A stretch of 28,219 nucleotides of DNA, taken from CAZVAR01 sp964625225 (GTDB taxonomy: Bacteria; Pseudomonadota; Alphaproteobacteria; JAJUGE01). Positions 1 through 8,450 of the stretch are shown here, one piece after another. Each line of letters begins with the position of its first letter. The first letter of the stretch is position 1. The notes below the pieces were generated by a model. The model did no database searches. It saw only the letters and a list, made by a program, of their open reading frames with translations, and was not told where the DNA came from. The translations under genes were made by a program, and so were the position numbers. Location of the stretch: NCBI GenBank assembly GCA_964625225.1, contig CAZVAR010000029.1:1-28219 (forward strand). Reading direction: 5' to 3'.

Positions 1-17
1 GTCCGCCGGCCCCGCCG

Positions 18-2735
18 GTGCTGATCGCCGGCATCCGGCGGGCGCTCTGGGTCTCCGCGGACGGCGAGGCGGAGGAGCTCGATCCGGCCCTCGCCGTGCC
101 GCGGGCGCAGGCGGACCCGCCGCTGCTCTGCCACGCCGCGGCGACCGCCCGGCGGCTCGGCGCGGCACCGTTCCCGGCCTACGACATCCTCGAGCTGTTC
201 GCCTTCGTCCGGCCGGCACGCTTCTGTCTGCCGACGGCGCGCGGGATCGCCGCCGCGCTCGGCCTGGCGCCGCCGCGCAGCGCGGCGGCCGAGGCGGAGG
301 CGCTGCTCGCCGCCACGCGGGCGCTGCTGGGCGAGCTGGCCGCCCTACCCGACCGGCGCGCGGCGACGGCGATCGCCTGGGTCATGACGCAGGCCGGCTG
401 GCTCTGGGGTCGGGCGGTGCTGAGCGCGCTCGGCCGGCCGGGCGATGCGACGCTGCATGCGACGCGGGCGCTCGCCGTCTGGGAGCGGCTGCCGGCCTGG
501 TCGGAGCAGGCATCGCCCGGGCCGCCCGGCAACGCCCCGGTCGAGCCGGACGAGGCGAGGCGGCGTCTGGCGCGGCTGCTCGGCACGGAGTCCGAGCCGC
601 GGCCGCAGCAGGCCGACTATGCGTCCGCCGCGACCGCCGCCTTCCAGCCGCGCACCGCGCCCGGGGCGCCATGCCTGGTGCTGGCGGAGGCGGGGACCGG
701 GGTGGGCAAGACGCTCGGCTACATCGCCCCGGCCAGCCTGTGGGCGGAGCGGAACGCCGCGCCGGTCTGGATCTCGACCTTCACGCGGAACCTGCAGCAC
801 CAGATCGACGGCGAGCTGGACCGGCTGTTCCCGGACCGGGCGGTGAAGCGGCGCAAGGTGGTGATCCGCAAGGGGCGGGAGAACTATCTCTGCCTGCTGA
901 ACTACGAGGAGGCGGTGCGGGCGCTGCCGGCGCGGCCCGGGGACACGGTCGCCCTCGGGCTGGTCGCCCGCTGGGCCGCCGCCACCCGCGACGGCGACAT
1001 GGTCGGCGGCGACTTTCCGGCCTGGCTCGCGGGCCTGCTCGGCGGACCGCGCACGCGCGCCCTGGCCGACCAGCGCGGCGAGTGCATCTATGCCGCCTGC
1101 CCGCATTACGGCAAATGCTTCGTCGAACGGACGCTGCGGCGGGCGCGGCGTGCCGAGATCGTGGTCGCCAATCATGCCCTGGTTCTGGCGCAGGCCGCGC
1201 TCGGTGCCGAGGAGGGCGTGCTGCCGACGCGCTACGTGTTCGACGAAGGGCACCACCTGTTCGATGCCGCCGATTCCGCCTTCTCCGCCGCCCTGTCCGG
1301 GGCCGAGACGGCGGAGTTGCGGCGCTGGCTCCTGGGCGCCGAAGGCGGCCGCAGCCGCGCCCGCGGCTTGCGGCGGCGGGTCGAGGACCTGCTGGGCGAG
1401 GAGCCGGCGGCCGAGGAAGCGCTGGAGGCGACCGTGCGGGCGGCGCGGGTGCTGCCGGCCGAGGGCTGGCTGAACCGGCTGCGCGACGGTCAGCCGCACG
1501 GCCCGGCCGAGGCGTTCCTGGCGCTGGTGCGGCAGCAGGTCCTGGCGCGCGCGCCGGGCCCGGAGGGGGCCTACGGCCAGGAGACCGAGACGCTGCCGGC
1601 GCTGGACGGCCTGATCGCGGCGGCGCGCGACCTTGCTGCAGCGCTCGACCGGCTGCTCCGGCCGCTGGCGGCGTTGCGCCGGCATCTGCTGTGCCGCCTG
1701 GACGACGAGGCGGACGCGCTCGACTCCGCCACTCGCGTGCGCATCGAGGGGGCCTGCCGCTCGCTGCTGCGCCGCGGCGAGCTGCAGCTTCGCGCCTGGG
1801 CGGCGATGCTGGATGCGCTGGAGGCCGGGCCGGACGCACGCTTCGTCGACTGGTTCGCGCTCGAGCGGCTCGAGGGCCGCGAGATCGATGTCGGCATGCA
1901 CCGCCGCTGGGTCGACCCGACCGAACCGTTCGCGGCGGCGGTCGTGGCGCCGGCGCACGGCCTGCTGGTGACCTCGGCCACCCTGACCGATTCCAGCGGC
2001 GACCGCGAGGCCGACTGGGCCGTTGCGGAGGCGCGCGTCGGCGCGCAGCATCTTCCGGTCCCGGCAATCCGCGCCGCCGTCCCGTCACCCTTCGACTATG
2101 CGGCCCGGACCCGGGTGCTGATCGTCACTGACGTGCGCAAGGACGACCTCCGCCAGGTGGCGGCAGCCTATCGCGAGCTGTTCCGCGCCGCCGGCGGCGG
2201 CGCGCTCGGCCTGTTCACGGCGATCGCCCGGCTGCGCGCCGTGCATGCCGCCATCGCCGGGCCGCTGGAGGATGCGGGGCTGATGCTGCTGGCGCAGCAT
2301 GTCGACCGGCTGGACGTCTCGACCCTGATCGAGATCTTCCGCGCCGAGCCGGACTCGTGCCTGCTGGGCACCGACGCCGTCCGCGACGGGGTGGACGTGC
2401 CGGGGCGCGCCCTGCGGCTGATCGTGTTCGACCGGGTGCCCTGGCCGCGGCCGGACATCCTGCATCGCGCCCGGCGCGCCCGCTTCGGCGGCCGCGCCTT
2501 CGACGACCGGATCGCCCGGCTGCGCCTGCGTCAGGCGTTCGGCCGCCTGGTCCGGCGGGCGGACGATTGCGGCGTGTTCGTGCTGCTCGACCCGATGATG
2601 CCGTCGCGCCTGGCCGCCGCCTTCCCGGCCGGCGTGCCGGTCGCCCGGGTCGGCCTGGCGGAGGCGGTGGCGGCGACGCGCGCCTTCCTGCACGAGCAGA
2701 CCCCCGCCTTGACGGCCGCCGCCGCGGCGTCATAA
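18..2735 (+). CDS. DinG/XPD-like iron-sulfur ATP-dependent DNA helicase (5' end probably outside window)
   Basis: Superfamily 2 DNA helicase of the DinG/XPD group, which unwinds DNA 5' to 3' using ATP and an FeS cluster. Numbered from the GTG at 18, Walker A (AEAGTGVGKT) lies near residue 223. Cysteines near 291, 358, 363 and 368 match the 4Fe-4S ligands between Walker A and the DEAH box. The DEAH-type motif is DEGH near 409, and motif VI is QAFGRLVRR near 839. The reading frame stays open to the first base of the window, and no ribosome site is visible before the GTG, so the true start is probably upstream. There is no N-terminal exonuclease domain; that leader has no motif I recognise. The family is clear. 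Which repair or R-loop substrate it serves cannot be read from sequence. Confidence 0.9.
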   Translation: MLIAGIRRALWVSADGEAEELDPALAVPRAQADPPLLCHAAATARRLGAAPFPAYDILELFAFVRPARFCLPTARGIAAALGLAPPRSAAAEAEALLAATRALLGELAALPDRRAATAIAWVMTQAGWLWGRAVLSALGRPGDATLHATRALAVWERLPAWSEQASPGPPGNAPVEPDEARRRLARLLGTESEPRPQQADYASAATAAFQPRTAPGAPCLVLAEAGTGVGKTLGYIAPASLWAERNAAPVWISTFTRNLQHQIDGELDRLFPDRAVKRRKVVIRKGRENYLCLLNYEEAVRALPARPGDTVALGLVARWAAATRDGDMVGGDFPAWLAGLLGGPRTRALADQRGECIYAACPHYGKCFVERTLRRARRAEIVVANHALVLAQAALGAEEGVLPTRYVFDEGHHLFDAADSAFSAALSGAETAELRRWLLGAEGGRSRARGLRRRVEDLLGEEPAAEEALEATVRAARVLPAEGWLNRLRDGQPHGPAEAFLALVRQQVLARAPGPEGAYGQETETLPALDGLIAAARDLAAALDRLLRPLAALRRHLLCRLDDEADALDSATRVRIEGACRSLLRRGELQLRAWAAMLDALEAGPDARFVDWFALERLEGREIDVGMHRRWVDPTEPFAAAVVAPAHGLLVTSATLTDSSGDREADWAVAEARVGAQHLPVPAIRAAVPSPFDYAARTRVLIVTDVRKDDLRQVAAAYRELFRAAGGGALGLFTAIARLRAVHAAIAGPLEDAGLMLLAQHVDRLDVSTLIEIFRAEPDSCLLGTDAVRDGVDVPGRALRLIVFDRVPWPRPDILHRARRARFGGRAFDDRIARLRLRQAFGRLVRRADDCGVFVLLDPMMPSRLAAAFPAGVPVARVGLAEAVAATRAFLHEQTPALTAAAAAS

Positions 2736-2764
2736 AGGAACGACCCTCGCAAGGAGACGGCTTC

Positions 2765-3184
2765 GTGCGCGACACGCCTTCGATCGACCACCATACGGCG
2801 CTCGTATACGTGATGGTCCTGGTCTCGGCCGCCGACCGCGACATGACCGATGCCGAGCTGCGTTCGATCGGCGACGTCGTGCAGCATTTGCCGGTGTTCC
2901 GCGACTTCGACCGGGAGCAGCTGCCGCGGACCGCTTCCTCCTGTGTCGATATTCTCAACCAGGACGACGGGCTCGACCGGATCTTCCAGCTCATCGAGGC
3001 TGCCCTGCCGGACCGGCTGCGCGAGACGGCCTATGCGATCGCCTGCGACGTGGCGGCCGCGGACGGCCGCGCCGGGCAGGAGGAGCTGCGCATGCTGGAG
3101 ATCGTCCGGCACCGGCTTGCGATCGACCGGCTCGTCGCGGCCGCGATCGAGCGTGGCGCCCGCGCCCGCCACGCGCGACTCTGA
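2765..3184 (+). CDS. TerB-like small helical protein
   Basis: A 139-residue soluble protein with TerB-like features: a hydrophobic helix rich in A, V and M (ALVYVMVLVSAADRDM) followed by an acidic turn, and a second copy-like AAADGRAGQEE segment near residues 95-110. TerB-fold proteins were named from tellurite resistance, but stand-alone members mostly have no known function; some bind metal through acidic residues. The start is the GTG at 2765, because AAGGAG at 2751-2756 sits 8 bases before it. The frame is open far upstream, but that part overlaps the helicase gene and is not coding. It follows the helicase by 29 bases and may be co-transcribed with it. No ter operon partners are present, so tellurite resistance is not implied. 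Confidence 0.8.
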   Translation: MRDTPSIDHHTALVYVMVLVSAADRDMTDAELRSIGDVVQHLPVFRDFDREQLPRTASSCVDILNQDDGLDRIFQLIEAALPDRLRETAYAIACDVAAADGRAGQEELRMLEIVRHRLAIDRLVAAAIERGARARHARL

Positions 3185-3253
3185 AGCCGCCGGCCCGCCG
3201 CGTTGCGTACCCGGCGGGCTGGACAATCGTCGCGGCCGGGCAACTTCTCTCGT

Positions 3254-4054
3254 ATGTCCCGGATCGATGCCCGCCCGCGGCGGCCCTTTCGTTTCGCCCT
3301 CGTCACCGGTGCCGGCAGCGGCATCGGTGCCGCCTTCGCCGAGGAGCTGCCGGCCGGGACCGGCCTGCTGCTGACCGCACGCGACCACGACCGCCTGTCG
3401 GAACTGGCCGAGCGCCTCGCCCGGCCGGGGCGCGAGATCGTCACCGTCGCCGCCGACCTGACCCGGGACGCGGGCCGCACGCTGGTGATCGAGCAGGCCG
3501 AGCGGCACGGCATCGATCTGCTGGTGAACAATGCGGGCGTCGGGCGCTTCGGCCGGATGCTCGATCACTCGGCCGATGCGGAACGCGAGGTCGTCGAGCT
3601 GAACGTCGTCGCGACGGTGGTGCTGATCCATGCGCTGCTGCCCGGCATGCTGGTGCGGGCGCGCGAGGCGGGCGAGCGCGCCGGGCTGATCCTCGTCGCG
3701 AGCAGCACCGCCTTCACGCCGGTGCCCTTTCTCGCGACCTATGCGGCCAGCAAGGCCTTCGGCCTGAGCCTGGGCGAGGCGCTGGCCGAGGAGCTGCGCG
3801 ACGAGCCGATCGACCTGCTGACGCTCTGTCCGGGCCCGACCCGGAGCCGCTTCGCCGCCCGCTCAGGCTTCGGCGAGCAGTTCCCCGGCGCCATGTCGCC
3901 GCGCCGGGTGGCACGCGAAGGGCTGAGCGCACTCGGCCGCCGGACGGTGCACGTGCTCGGACTGGGCGGACTCGCCCTCAACCCGATTGCGTTCGGCCGC
4001 TATGCCCTGACCGGCGGCCTCGGGGCCGCGCTGCGACGCTACGTGCGGCCCTGA
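3254..4054 (+). CDS. Short-chain dehydrogenase/reductase (SDR)
   Basis: A 266-residue classical SDR, expected to be a soluble NAD(P)-dependent oxidoreductase. Visible motifs are the dinucleotide-binding TGAGSGIG near residue 18, the NNAG structural motif near 93, and the catalytic Ser with YAASK near 160-165 (SSTAFTPVPFLATYAASK). The start is taken as the ATG at 3254, which begins 14 residues before the first beta strand; a TTG at 3203 in the same frame has no ribosome site and would add an unlikely basic leader. The substrate cannot be deduced. The gene is followed convergently by a small minus-strand gene only 7 bases away. Confidence 0.9.
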   Translation: MSRIDARPRRPFRFALVTGAGSGIGAAFAEELPAGTGLLLTARDHDRLSELAERLARPGREIVTVAADLTRDAGRTLVIEQAERHGIDLLVNNAGVGRFGRMLDHSADAEREVVELNVVATVVLIHALLPGMLVRAREAGERAGLILVASSTAFTPVPFLATYAASKAFGLSLGEALAEELRDEPIDLLTLCPGPTRSRFAARSGFGEQFPGAMSPRRVAREGLSALGRRTVHVLGLGGLALNPIAFGRYALTGGLGAALRRYVRP

Positions 4055-4061
4055 GCGCCGC

Positions 4062-4214
4062 TCAGCAGCCGGTCGACCGCTGCTCCCCGGATTCGCCGGA
4101 CCCGGCCGGGCCGCCGGTGTCCGCCTCCTTCGCCGGCTCGGCCTGGTCCTTGCGCTGGCAACGCTCCCACTGCGCGTCGATGCGTCGTCGAATCGCTTCC
4201 ATGTCGGGCGCCAT
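4062..4214 (-). CDS. Probable 50-residue hydrophilic protein
   Basis: Encodes a short, highly charged protein. The N-terminal half (MAPDMEAIRRRIDAQWERCQ) looks like one amphipathic helix, and the rest is a Gly/Ser/Glu-rich tail ending in Cys. The start at 4214 is supported by a perfect AGGAGG (minus strand of 4220-4225) spaced 5 bases before the ATG, one of the best ribosome sites in the window. It lies alone between the SDR and EAL genes, on the same strand as and downstream of the EAL gene. I do not recognise a family. The ribosome site and the lack of a competing frame argue that it is real; its function is unknown. Confidence 0.55.
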   Translation of the reverse strand: MAPDMEAIRRRIDAQWERCQRKDQAEPAKEADTGGPAGSGESGEQRSTGC

Positions 4215-4293
4215 CTCAACCTCCTGTCCTCGGTGCGGCTCGGGCACACGCGTCCGGGCCGGCACCGCAACGGCGAGCGAATTGCGCCGTAGG

Positions 4294-4344
4294 AAAACGA
4301 AGGGTCGTTTTGGCCTGCAAGAAGAAAATAATCCAATTCAGGCC
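4294..4344 (-). terminator. AT-rich hairpin region downstream of the EAL gene
   Basis: Between the EAL stop and the small gene is an AT-rich patch that stands out in this GC-rich window. It contains a 7-base-pair stem (AAAACGA, loop of 4, TCGTTTT) at 4294-4311. Beside it, arms GGCCTG (4312-4317) and CAGGCC (4339-4344) form an inverted repeat. The stem ends in a T run and lies about 61 bases after the EAL stop, so a weak intrinsic terminator is plausible. It may also hold the promoter of the small gene. I see nothing else in 4215-4371. Confidence 0.4.
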
Positions 4345-4371
4345 GCCTGCAGCCGGCGCCCTCTCCACCGG

Positions 4372-6018
4372 TCAGCGCGCGGCCCGGCGCGCGGGCGCGT
4401 GCAGGGCGACCGGGGCAGCCGGAATCTCGGGGACCGGCGCCGGCTTGCCGAACAGCCAGCCCTGGCCGAACTCGACGCCGATCCGGGCGAGCAGGCCAGC
4501 CTGGGTCTCGGTCTCGATCATCTCCGCCACGGTGCGGATACCGAGATCGTCGCAGAGGCCGACCATCGCCTTGAGCATCACCCGATCCCGCGGACTGTCC
4601 AGGACCTGCCGGACGTATTTGCCGTCGAGCTTGACATAGTCGACATGCAGCGCATGCAGATACTCGAAGGAGGAGAAGCCGGCGCCGAAATCGTCGAGGC
4701 ACATCTCGTGGCCGAGGCCGCGCAGCTCCTGGATCACCGCGTTGGCAACCGCGAGGTCCTTGATCTCGGTCGATTCGGTGATCTCGAAGATGAGCCGGCG
4801 CCCCAGGCTGCGATGCGCGCGAACCATCTCCTGCAGGCGCGCGACGAAGATCTCGTTCTGCAGCGATTGGGCCGAGACATTGACGGCTACGGTAATCGGG
4901 CGCCCGGTCGCACCGTTCTCGAGATGGGCGATCGCCCGCTCGCAGACGGCGAGGTCCATCTCGTGGACCAGGTGCATGCTCTCGGCGAACTTGATCAGCT
5001 CGTAAGGGCTCTTGTCGCCCTCGAAGCGGACCAGGACCTCGAAATGGTGCGGCCGGCGATGCTTGAGATCGACGATCGGCTGGAAGCGGAGGCTCATCGC
5101 TTTCCGGGCAACCATGCTCTTGAAGCAGGCCATCCGCTGCAGCGTGTCGTCCATCATGGCCTTCATCGCACCGGTCATGGTGCGGATGCTGAACTCCCGG
5201 GCGCCACCGGCGACGAAGCTGTTGATCGTGTAGACGAGGGCCCGGACCATCTCCGCCTCGTCGATGTCCGCATCGGCCTCGATCGTGCGGCCGGTGACAG
5301 CGATCTCCGGGCCTTGCGGAGCCACGTGGTGCGCCATGTCAGCGATCCGCCGGCGCAGGCCGGCAGGGTCGATCGCAGCGTCGTGCAACAGTCCGTATTT
5401 GGCGTCGGCGAGCCGCGCCGTCGCCCGGCCGAGCGAACGGCTGCGCAGGTACACCGCGACCTCGGCGAGGAACCTGTCGGTCATGTCCTCGCCGGCGCGT
5501 TCCCGCAACGCGTCGACACCGGTCATGTCGATCAGCGTGAGCCTGACCTCCTGACCGATCCCTCTTGCGACCTTGATGCTCTCCGCCGTGATCTCGGCGA
5601 AGGCCTCCGGGCCGAGCAGGTCGGTGCCGCCGTCGCGGGCGGCGTCGATGGCGCGCGTCACCGTCGCAGCGTTCAGGGCAAGGTACAGCGTGTTCTCCCG
5701 CTCCGGCAGGCGGTAGCCGCTCAGCAGGGCCGGACCGGCCGAGCCGTCGCCGCGTCGCACCTGGAGCGCGATCGGCCCGAACCGGCCGTAGAGCTCGCGG
5801 TCGAACAGGAGCGCGGCGAGCAGCCCGTGCTCCGACACCGGGAACAGCTCCAGCACCGGTCGCCCGATCTGTGCCTGCGCCGCAGCGCCGAGCAGGCCTT
5901 GGGCGGCACCGGCGGCGAAGCTGACCCGATTGTCGCTGTCGACCTCGATCAGCAGGTCGGCGGCAGCGAACGCGAAGGCCACAAAACGGTCTCGCTGGTG
6001 CTTGAGACTGCTGGTCAC
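4372..6018 (-). CDS. EAL-domain cyclic-di-GMP phosphodiesterase with PAS-like and degenerate GGDEF-like N-terminus
   Basis: Predicted to hydrolyse cyclic-di-GMP to pGpG. Numbered from the GTG at 6018 (548 residues), the EAL domain runs from about 305 to 530 and keeps the catalytic set: E327-V-L (EVL for EAL), N380, E412 of EITES, DDFG at 442-445, K463-x-D465, E499, and Q-G at 519-520 before FGKP. The first 100 residues look PAS-like. Residues about 125-240 resemble a GGDEF fold without the GGDEF signature, so this part is probably regulatory. No membrane segment is seen, so it is cytoplasmic. The GTG start has an AAGAAGG site about 10 bases upstream; an in-frame ATG at 6075 without a clear site would add 19 residues. 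It is divergent from the DUF924 gene. Confidence 0.9.
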   Translation of the reverse strand: MTSSLKHQRDRFVAFAFAAADLLIEVDSDNRVSFAAGAAQGLLGAAAQAQIGRPVLELFPVSEHGLLAALLFDRELYGRFGPIALQVRRGDGSAGPALLSGYRLPERENTLYLALNAATVTRAIDAARDGGTDLLGPEAFAEITAESIKVARGIGQEVRLTLIDMTGVDALRERAGEDMTDRFLAEVAVYLRSRSLGRATARLADAKYGLLHDAAIDPAGLRRRIADMAHHVAPQGPEIAVTGRTIEADADIDEAEMVRALVYTINSFVAGGAREFSIRTMTGAMKAMMDDTLQRMACFKSMVARKAMSLRFQPIVDLKHRRPHHFEVLVRFEGDKSPYELIKFAESMHLVHEMDLAVCERAIAHLENGATGRPITVAVNVSAQSLQNEIFVARLQEMVRAHRSLGRRLIFEITESTEIKDLAVANAVIQELRGLGHEMCLDDFGAGFSSFEYLHALHVDYVKLDGKYVRQVLDSPRDRVMLKAMVGLCDDLGIRTVAEMIETETQAGLLARIGVEFGQGWLFGKPAPVPEIPAAPVALHAPARRAAR

Positions 6019-6145
6019 GGGCGATCGGCCTTCTTCTGGCGGCGGCGGGGCCCGTGACGCTAAATGCCTGCCCATTAAGAAGTATCTAAGCTAGCCGTAC
6101 TCCCGGGACCGGGAACGGCGGCGACAGCCGCACGCAGGAGGAACC

Positions 6146-6709
6146 ATGGCAACGCCCGAGGAGATTTTGGAATTCTGGTTCGGTCGCCCCGGCACACCGG
6201 ACTATGGCACGTACCGGGAGGCCTGGTTCCGCCGGGATACCGGATTCGATGCCGAGATCCGGCGCCGATTCGGTGACGATGTCGAGCGGGCCGCGGCCGG
6301 GGCGTACCGGGCCTGGCGAGAGGCGTCGGAGTCCTGCCTCGCCTTGATCCTGCTGCTCGATCAGTTTCCGCGCAATCTCTACCGGGGCAGCCCGCGCGCC
6401 TGGGCGACCGACCCGGATGCGTTAGCGACCGCCGCGCATGCTCTCGAACGCGGCTTCGACCGTACGCTGCCGCGGCACGCCCGCAAGTTTCTGTATATGC
6501 CTTACATGCACAGCGAAAACCTGGCCGACCAGCGCCGCAGCCTGCGTCTGTTCGAGGCCCTGGGGGAGGAACCGTCGCTGCAGGCCGCGCGCCGGCATCA
6601 CGAAATCATCGCGCGCTTCGGCCGCTTTCCGCATCGCAATGCCGTGCTCGGGCGCGCGACCACTGCCGAAGAAGCGGCCTTCCTGCAGGAGCCCAATTCC
6701 TCCTTTTAG
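6146..6709 (+). CDS. DUF924 family protein
   Basis: A 187-residue protein of the DUF924 (YbaY/TPR-like all-helical) type. Family hallmarks visible are the opening ILEFWFG, the central LALILLLDQFPRNLYRG near residues 66-82, FLYMPYMHSE near 113-122, and the closing RFGRFPHRNAVLGR near 152-165. No enzymatic activity is established for the family. The start at 6146 has AGGAGG at 6136-6141. The product is soluble, with no signal peptide. It is followed after 146 bases by the PmtA-like gene. Confidence 0.92.
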   Translation: MATPEEILEFWFGRPGTPDYGTYREAWFRRDTGFDAEIRRRFGDDVERAAAGAYRAWREASESCLALILLLDQFPRNLYRGSPRAWATDPDALATAAHALERGFDRTLPRHARKFLYMPYMHSENLADQRRSLRLFEALGEEPSLQAARRHHEIIARFGRFPHRNAVLGRATTAEEAAFLQEPNSSF

Positions 6710-6855
6710 CCTTGCGGAACCCGGGAACGTTGCCCAGCCTTCCGAAAATCGGCCGCATTCGGCGTCTTTGGGCATTTCTAGTCCGCGGCCGCGGCGCTAT
6801 TTTCGGGGCCAGCGTCCGTAATTCCAGCGTCACGAGAGAACGGAACCTCTTGCCT

Positions 6856-7560
6856 ATGGATATCCCATCGATCCGCGCCGCATACCGGCGTTATGCGAGG
6901 ATCTACGACGCCACGTTCGGCGCGGTGTTCGCTTCCGGCCGGAGCCGACTGCTGTCGCAGATCAACCGCCGCGGCGGGCAACGCGTCCTGGAGGTCGGCG
7001 TCGGCACGGGGTTGTCGCTGCCGGACTATCGGCGCGACAACACGGTCGTCGGCATCGATCTCTCGCCCGACATGCTGGCGATCGCGCGGCGACGGGTCGA
7101 GCGCGCAGGACTGACCAATATCGAAGCCCTGGTCGAAATGGATGCCGAGCGGCTGGATTTCCCCGATGCCAGCTTCGATACCGTGGTCGCCATGTACGTG
7201 ATGACGGTCGTGCCGAACCCGGATCGGGTGATGGCCGAACTGAAGCGGGTCTGCAAGCCGGGCGGCGACATTTACATCCTCAACCATTTCATCGACGAGA
7301 ACGAGGGATTGTTGCGCACCGCCGAGCGGATGCTGGCGCGCTTCTCCAGCAAGATCGGCTGGCGTCCGGACGTCTCGATCGATTCGGTGATCGCGTCCGC
7401 CGGAATCGAGCTGGCGACCGTGCAGGTGGTGCCGCCCTTCGGGCTCTTCCGCCTGCTGAAGTTCCACAACACGCCCGCACCGGCGCCGCTGGAGGCGTAC
7501 CGGCTCACGGCCCAGGCGGCGCCGCACCGGTCCAAGACCTGGCTGCAGACGCGGCGTTGA
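6856..7560 (+). CDS. pmtA: PmtA-like phosphatidylethanolamine N-methyltransferase (class I SAM-dependent)
   Basis: A 234-residue SAM-dependent methyltransferase resembling the Rhodobacter/Sinorhizobium PmtA type, which methylates phosphatidylethanolamine stepwise toward phosphatidylcholine at the inner membrane face. It shows the family opening (RAAYRRYARIYDATFG at residues 7-22), motif I LEVGVGTG at 45-52, acidic D68 after strand 2 (VVGIDLSPDML), D96 before DFP, and a post-I YVMTVVPNPDRVM segment. The start is the ATG at 6856, which matches where homologous proteins begin; an upstream in-frame start at 6712 would add 48 non-homologous residues. The stop overlaps the region just before the hydrolase gene. 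A generic methyltransferase is the alternative reading. Confidence 0.8.
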   Translation: MDIPSIRAAYRRYARIYDATFGAVFASGRSRLLSQINRRGGQRVLEVGVGTGLSLPDYRRDNTVVGIDLSPDMLAIARRRVERAGLTNIEALVEMDAERLDFPDASFDTVVAMYVMTVVPNPDRVMAELKRVCKPGGDIYILNHFIDENEGLLRTAERMLARFSSKIGWRPDVSIDSVIASAGIELATVQVVPPFGLFRLLKFHNTPAPAPLEAYRLTAQAAPHRSKTWLQTRR

Positions 7561-7568
7561 CCGGGCTC

Positions 7569-8414
7569 ATGGCAGGGGAAGCGCCCGCTGCGACGGTCGC
7601 GCGGATCGACCGGACGGCGGAACGGCGAACGACACCCTGCGGCGACGGGCATCTGGTCTGGCGCCTGTGGGGCAACGGCCCGCCGCTCGTGCTGCTGCAC
7701 GGCGCCTTCGGGTCCTGGACCCACTGGCTGCGCAACATCCCGGCGCTGGCGGCGCGGTTTCGCGTGATCGCCCCGGACATGCCGGGCTACGGCGATTCCG
7801 ACGATCCGCCGCAGCCCTACGGGCCGGAGAGCCTGGCAGAGATCCTGGCCGAGGGACTCGATGTCATCCTGCCGCCGCCGCAGCGCCTCGACCTGGCCGG
7901 GTTCTCGTTCGGCGGAATCATTGCGGGCCACGTCGCCGCACTGCTGCGCGAACGGGTCCGCAACCTGGTGCTGATCGGGCCGAACGGCATGGCGCTGCCG
8001 CGCGGCGAGACTGGCCCGCTGCGGTCGCTTGAGCCGGACATGACGCCGGAGGCGGTGCAGGCGGTGCATCGTCACAATCTGGGCATGCTGATGATCGCCG
8101 ACCCGGCGAAGGTGGACGACCTCGCGGTCCATCTACAGATCGAGAACGCGCGGCGCTCCCGGACCAAATCGGGACGAATCCCGGAAACGGACGCGCTTCT
8201 GCGGGCGCTGCCGGCCGTGACCGCAAGCATCGGCGGCATCTGGGGCGGCCGTGACGCCATGGCGGTACCGCATCTCGGCCTGCGCGAGGAGGTCCTTCGG
8301 CGGTTTCGGCCGGACCTTGACTTCCGCATCATTGAGGGGGCGGGCCACTGGGTGCCCTATGAGGCCCCGGAGGCGGTGAACGCCGCGCTTCTGGAGATGC
8401 TGCGCCCGGCTTGA
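7569..8414 (+). CDS. Alpha/beta hydrolase
   Basis: A 281-residue alpha/beta hydrolase with an apparently complete triad: nucleophile S113 in GFSFGG, D229 in GGRD, and H260 in GAGHWVPYE. The oxyanion-hole motif LLHGAFGSWTHW is at 42-52. It is closest in layout to MhpC, haloalkane or ester hydrolases; substrate unknown. It begins 8 bases after the methyltransferase stop (ATG at 7569), or overlaps it if the TTG at 7557 is used; neither has a strong ribosome site. The tight spacing suggests co-transcription with the PmtA-like gene, which makes a lipid or ester substrate conceivable, but this is inference only. Confidence 0.88.
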   Translation: MAGEAPAATVARIDRTAERRTTPCGDGHLVWRLWGNGPPLVLLHGAFGSWTHWLRNIPALAARFRVIAPDMPGYGDSDDPPQPYGPESLAEILAEGLDVILPPPQRLDLAGFSFGGIIAGHVAALLRERVRNLVLIGPNGMALPRGETGPLRSLEPDMTPEAVQAVHRHNLGMLMIADPAKVDDLAVHLQIENARRSRTKSGRIPETDALLRALPAVTASIGGIWGGRDAMAVPHLGLREEVLRRFRPDLDFRIIEGAGHWVPYEAPEAVNAALLEMLRPA

Positions 8415-8450
8415 CAGCCCCTCCGGCGCCGCGGAAGCATCGTCCGATCG

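Noticed and set aside
345..2051. Long minus-strand frame (568 codons) inside the helicase gene
   Set aside because: Arg/Pro/Gly-rich shadow of the GC-rich helicase frame. The helicase frame has all motifs; this one has none.
4117..6057. Long plus-strand frame (646 codons) across the EAL gene
   Set aside because: Antisense shadow. Residue usage is Arg/Asp/Leu biased with no domain; the EAL motifs lie on the other strand.
6710..6855. Promoter for the PmtA-like gene (TTTCTA, 17 bases, TATTTT near 6775-6803)
   Set aside because: The -35 match is only 3 of 6; spacing fits but evidence is too thin to list as a feature.
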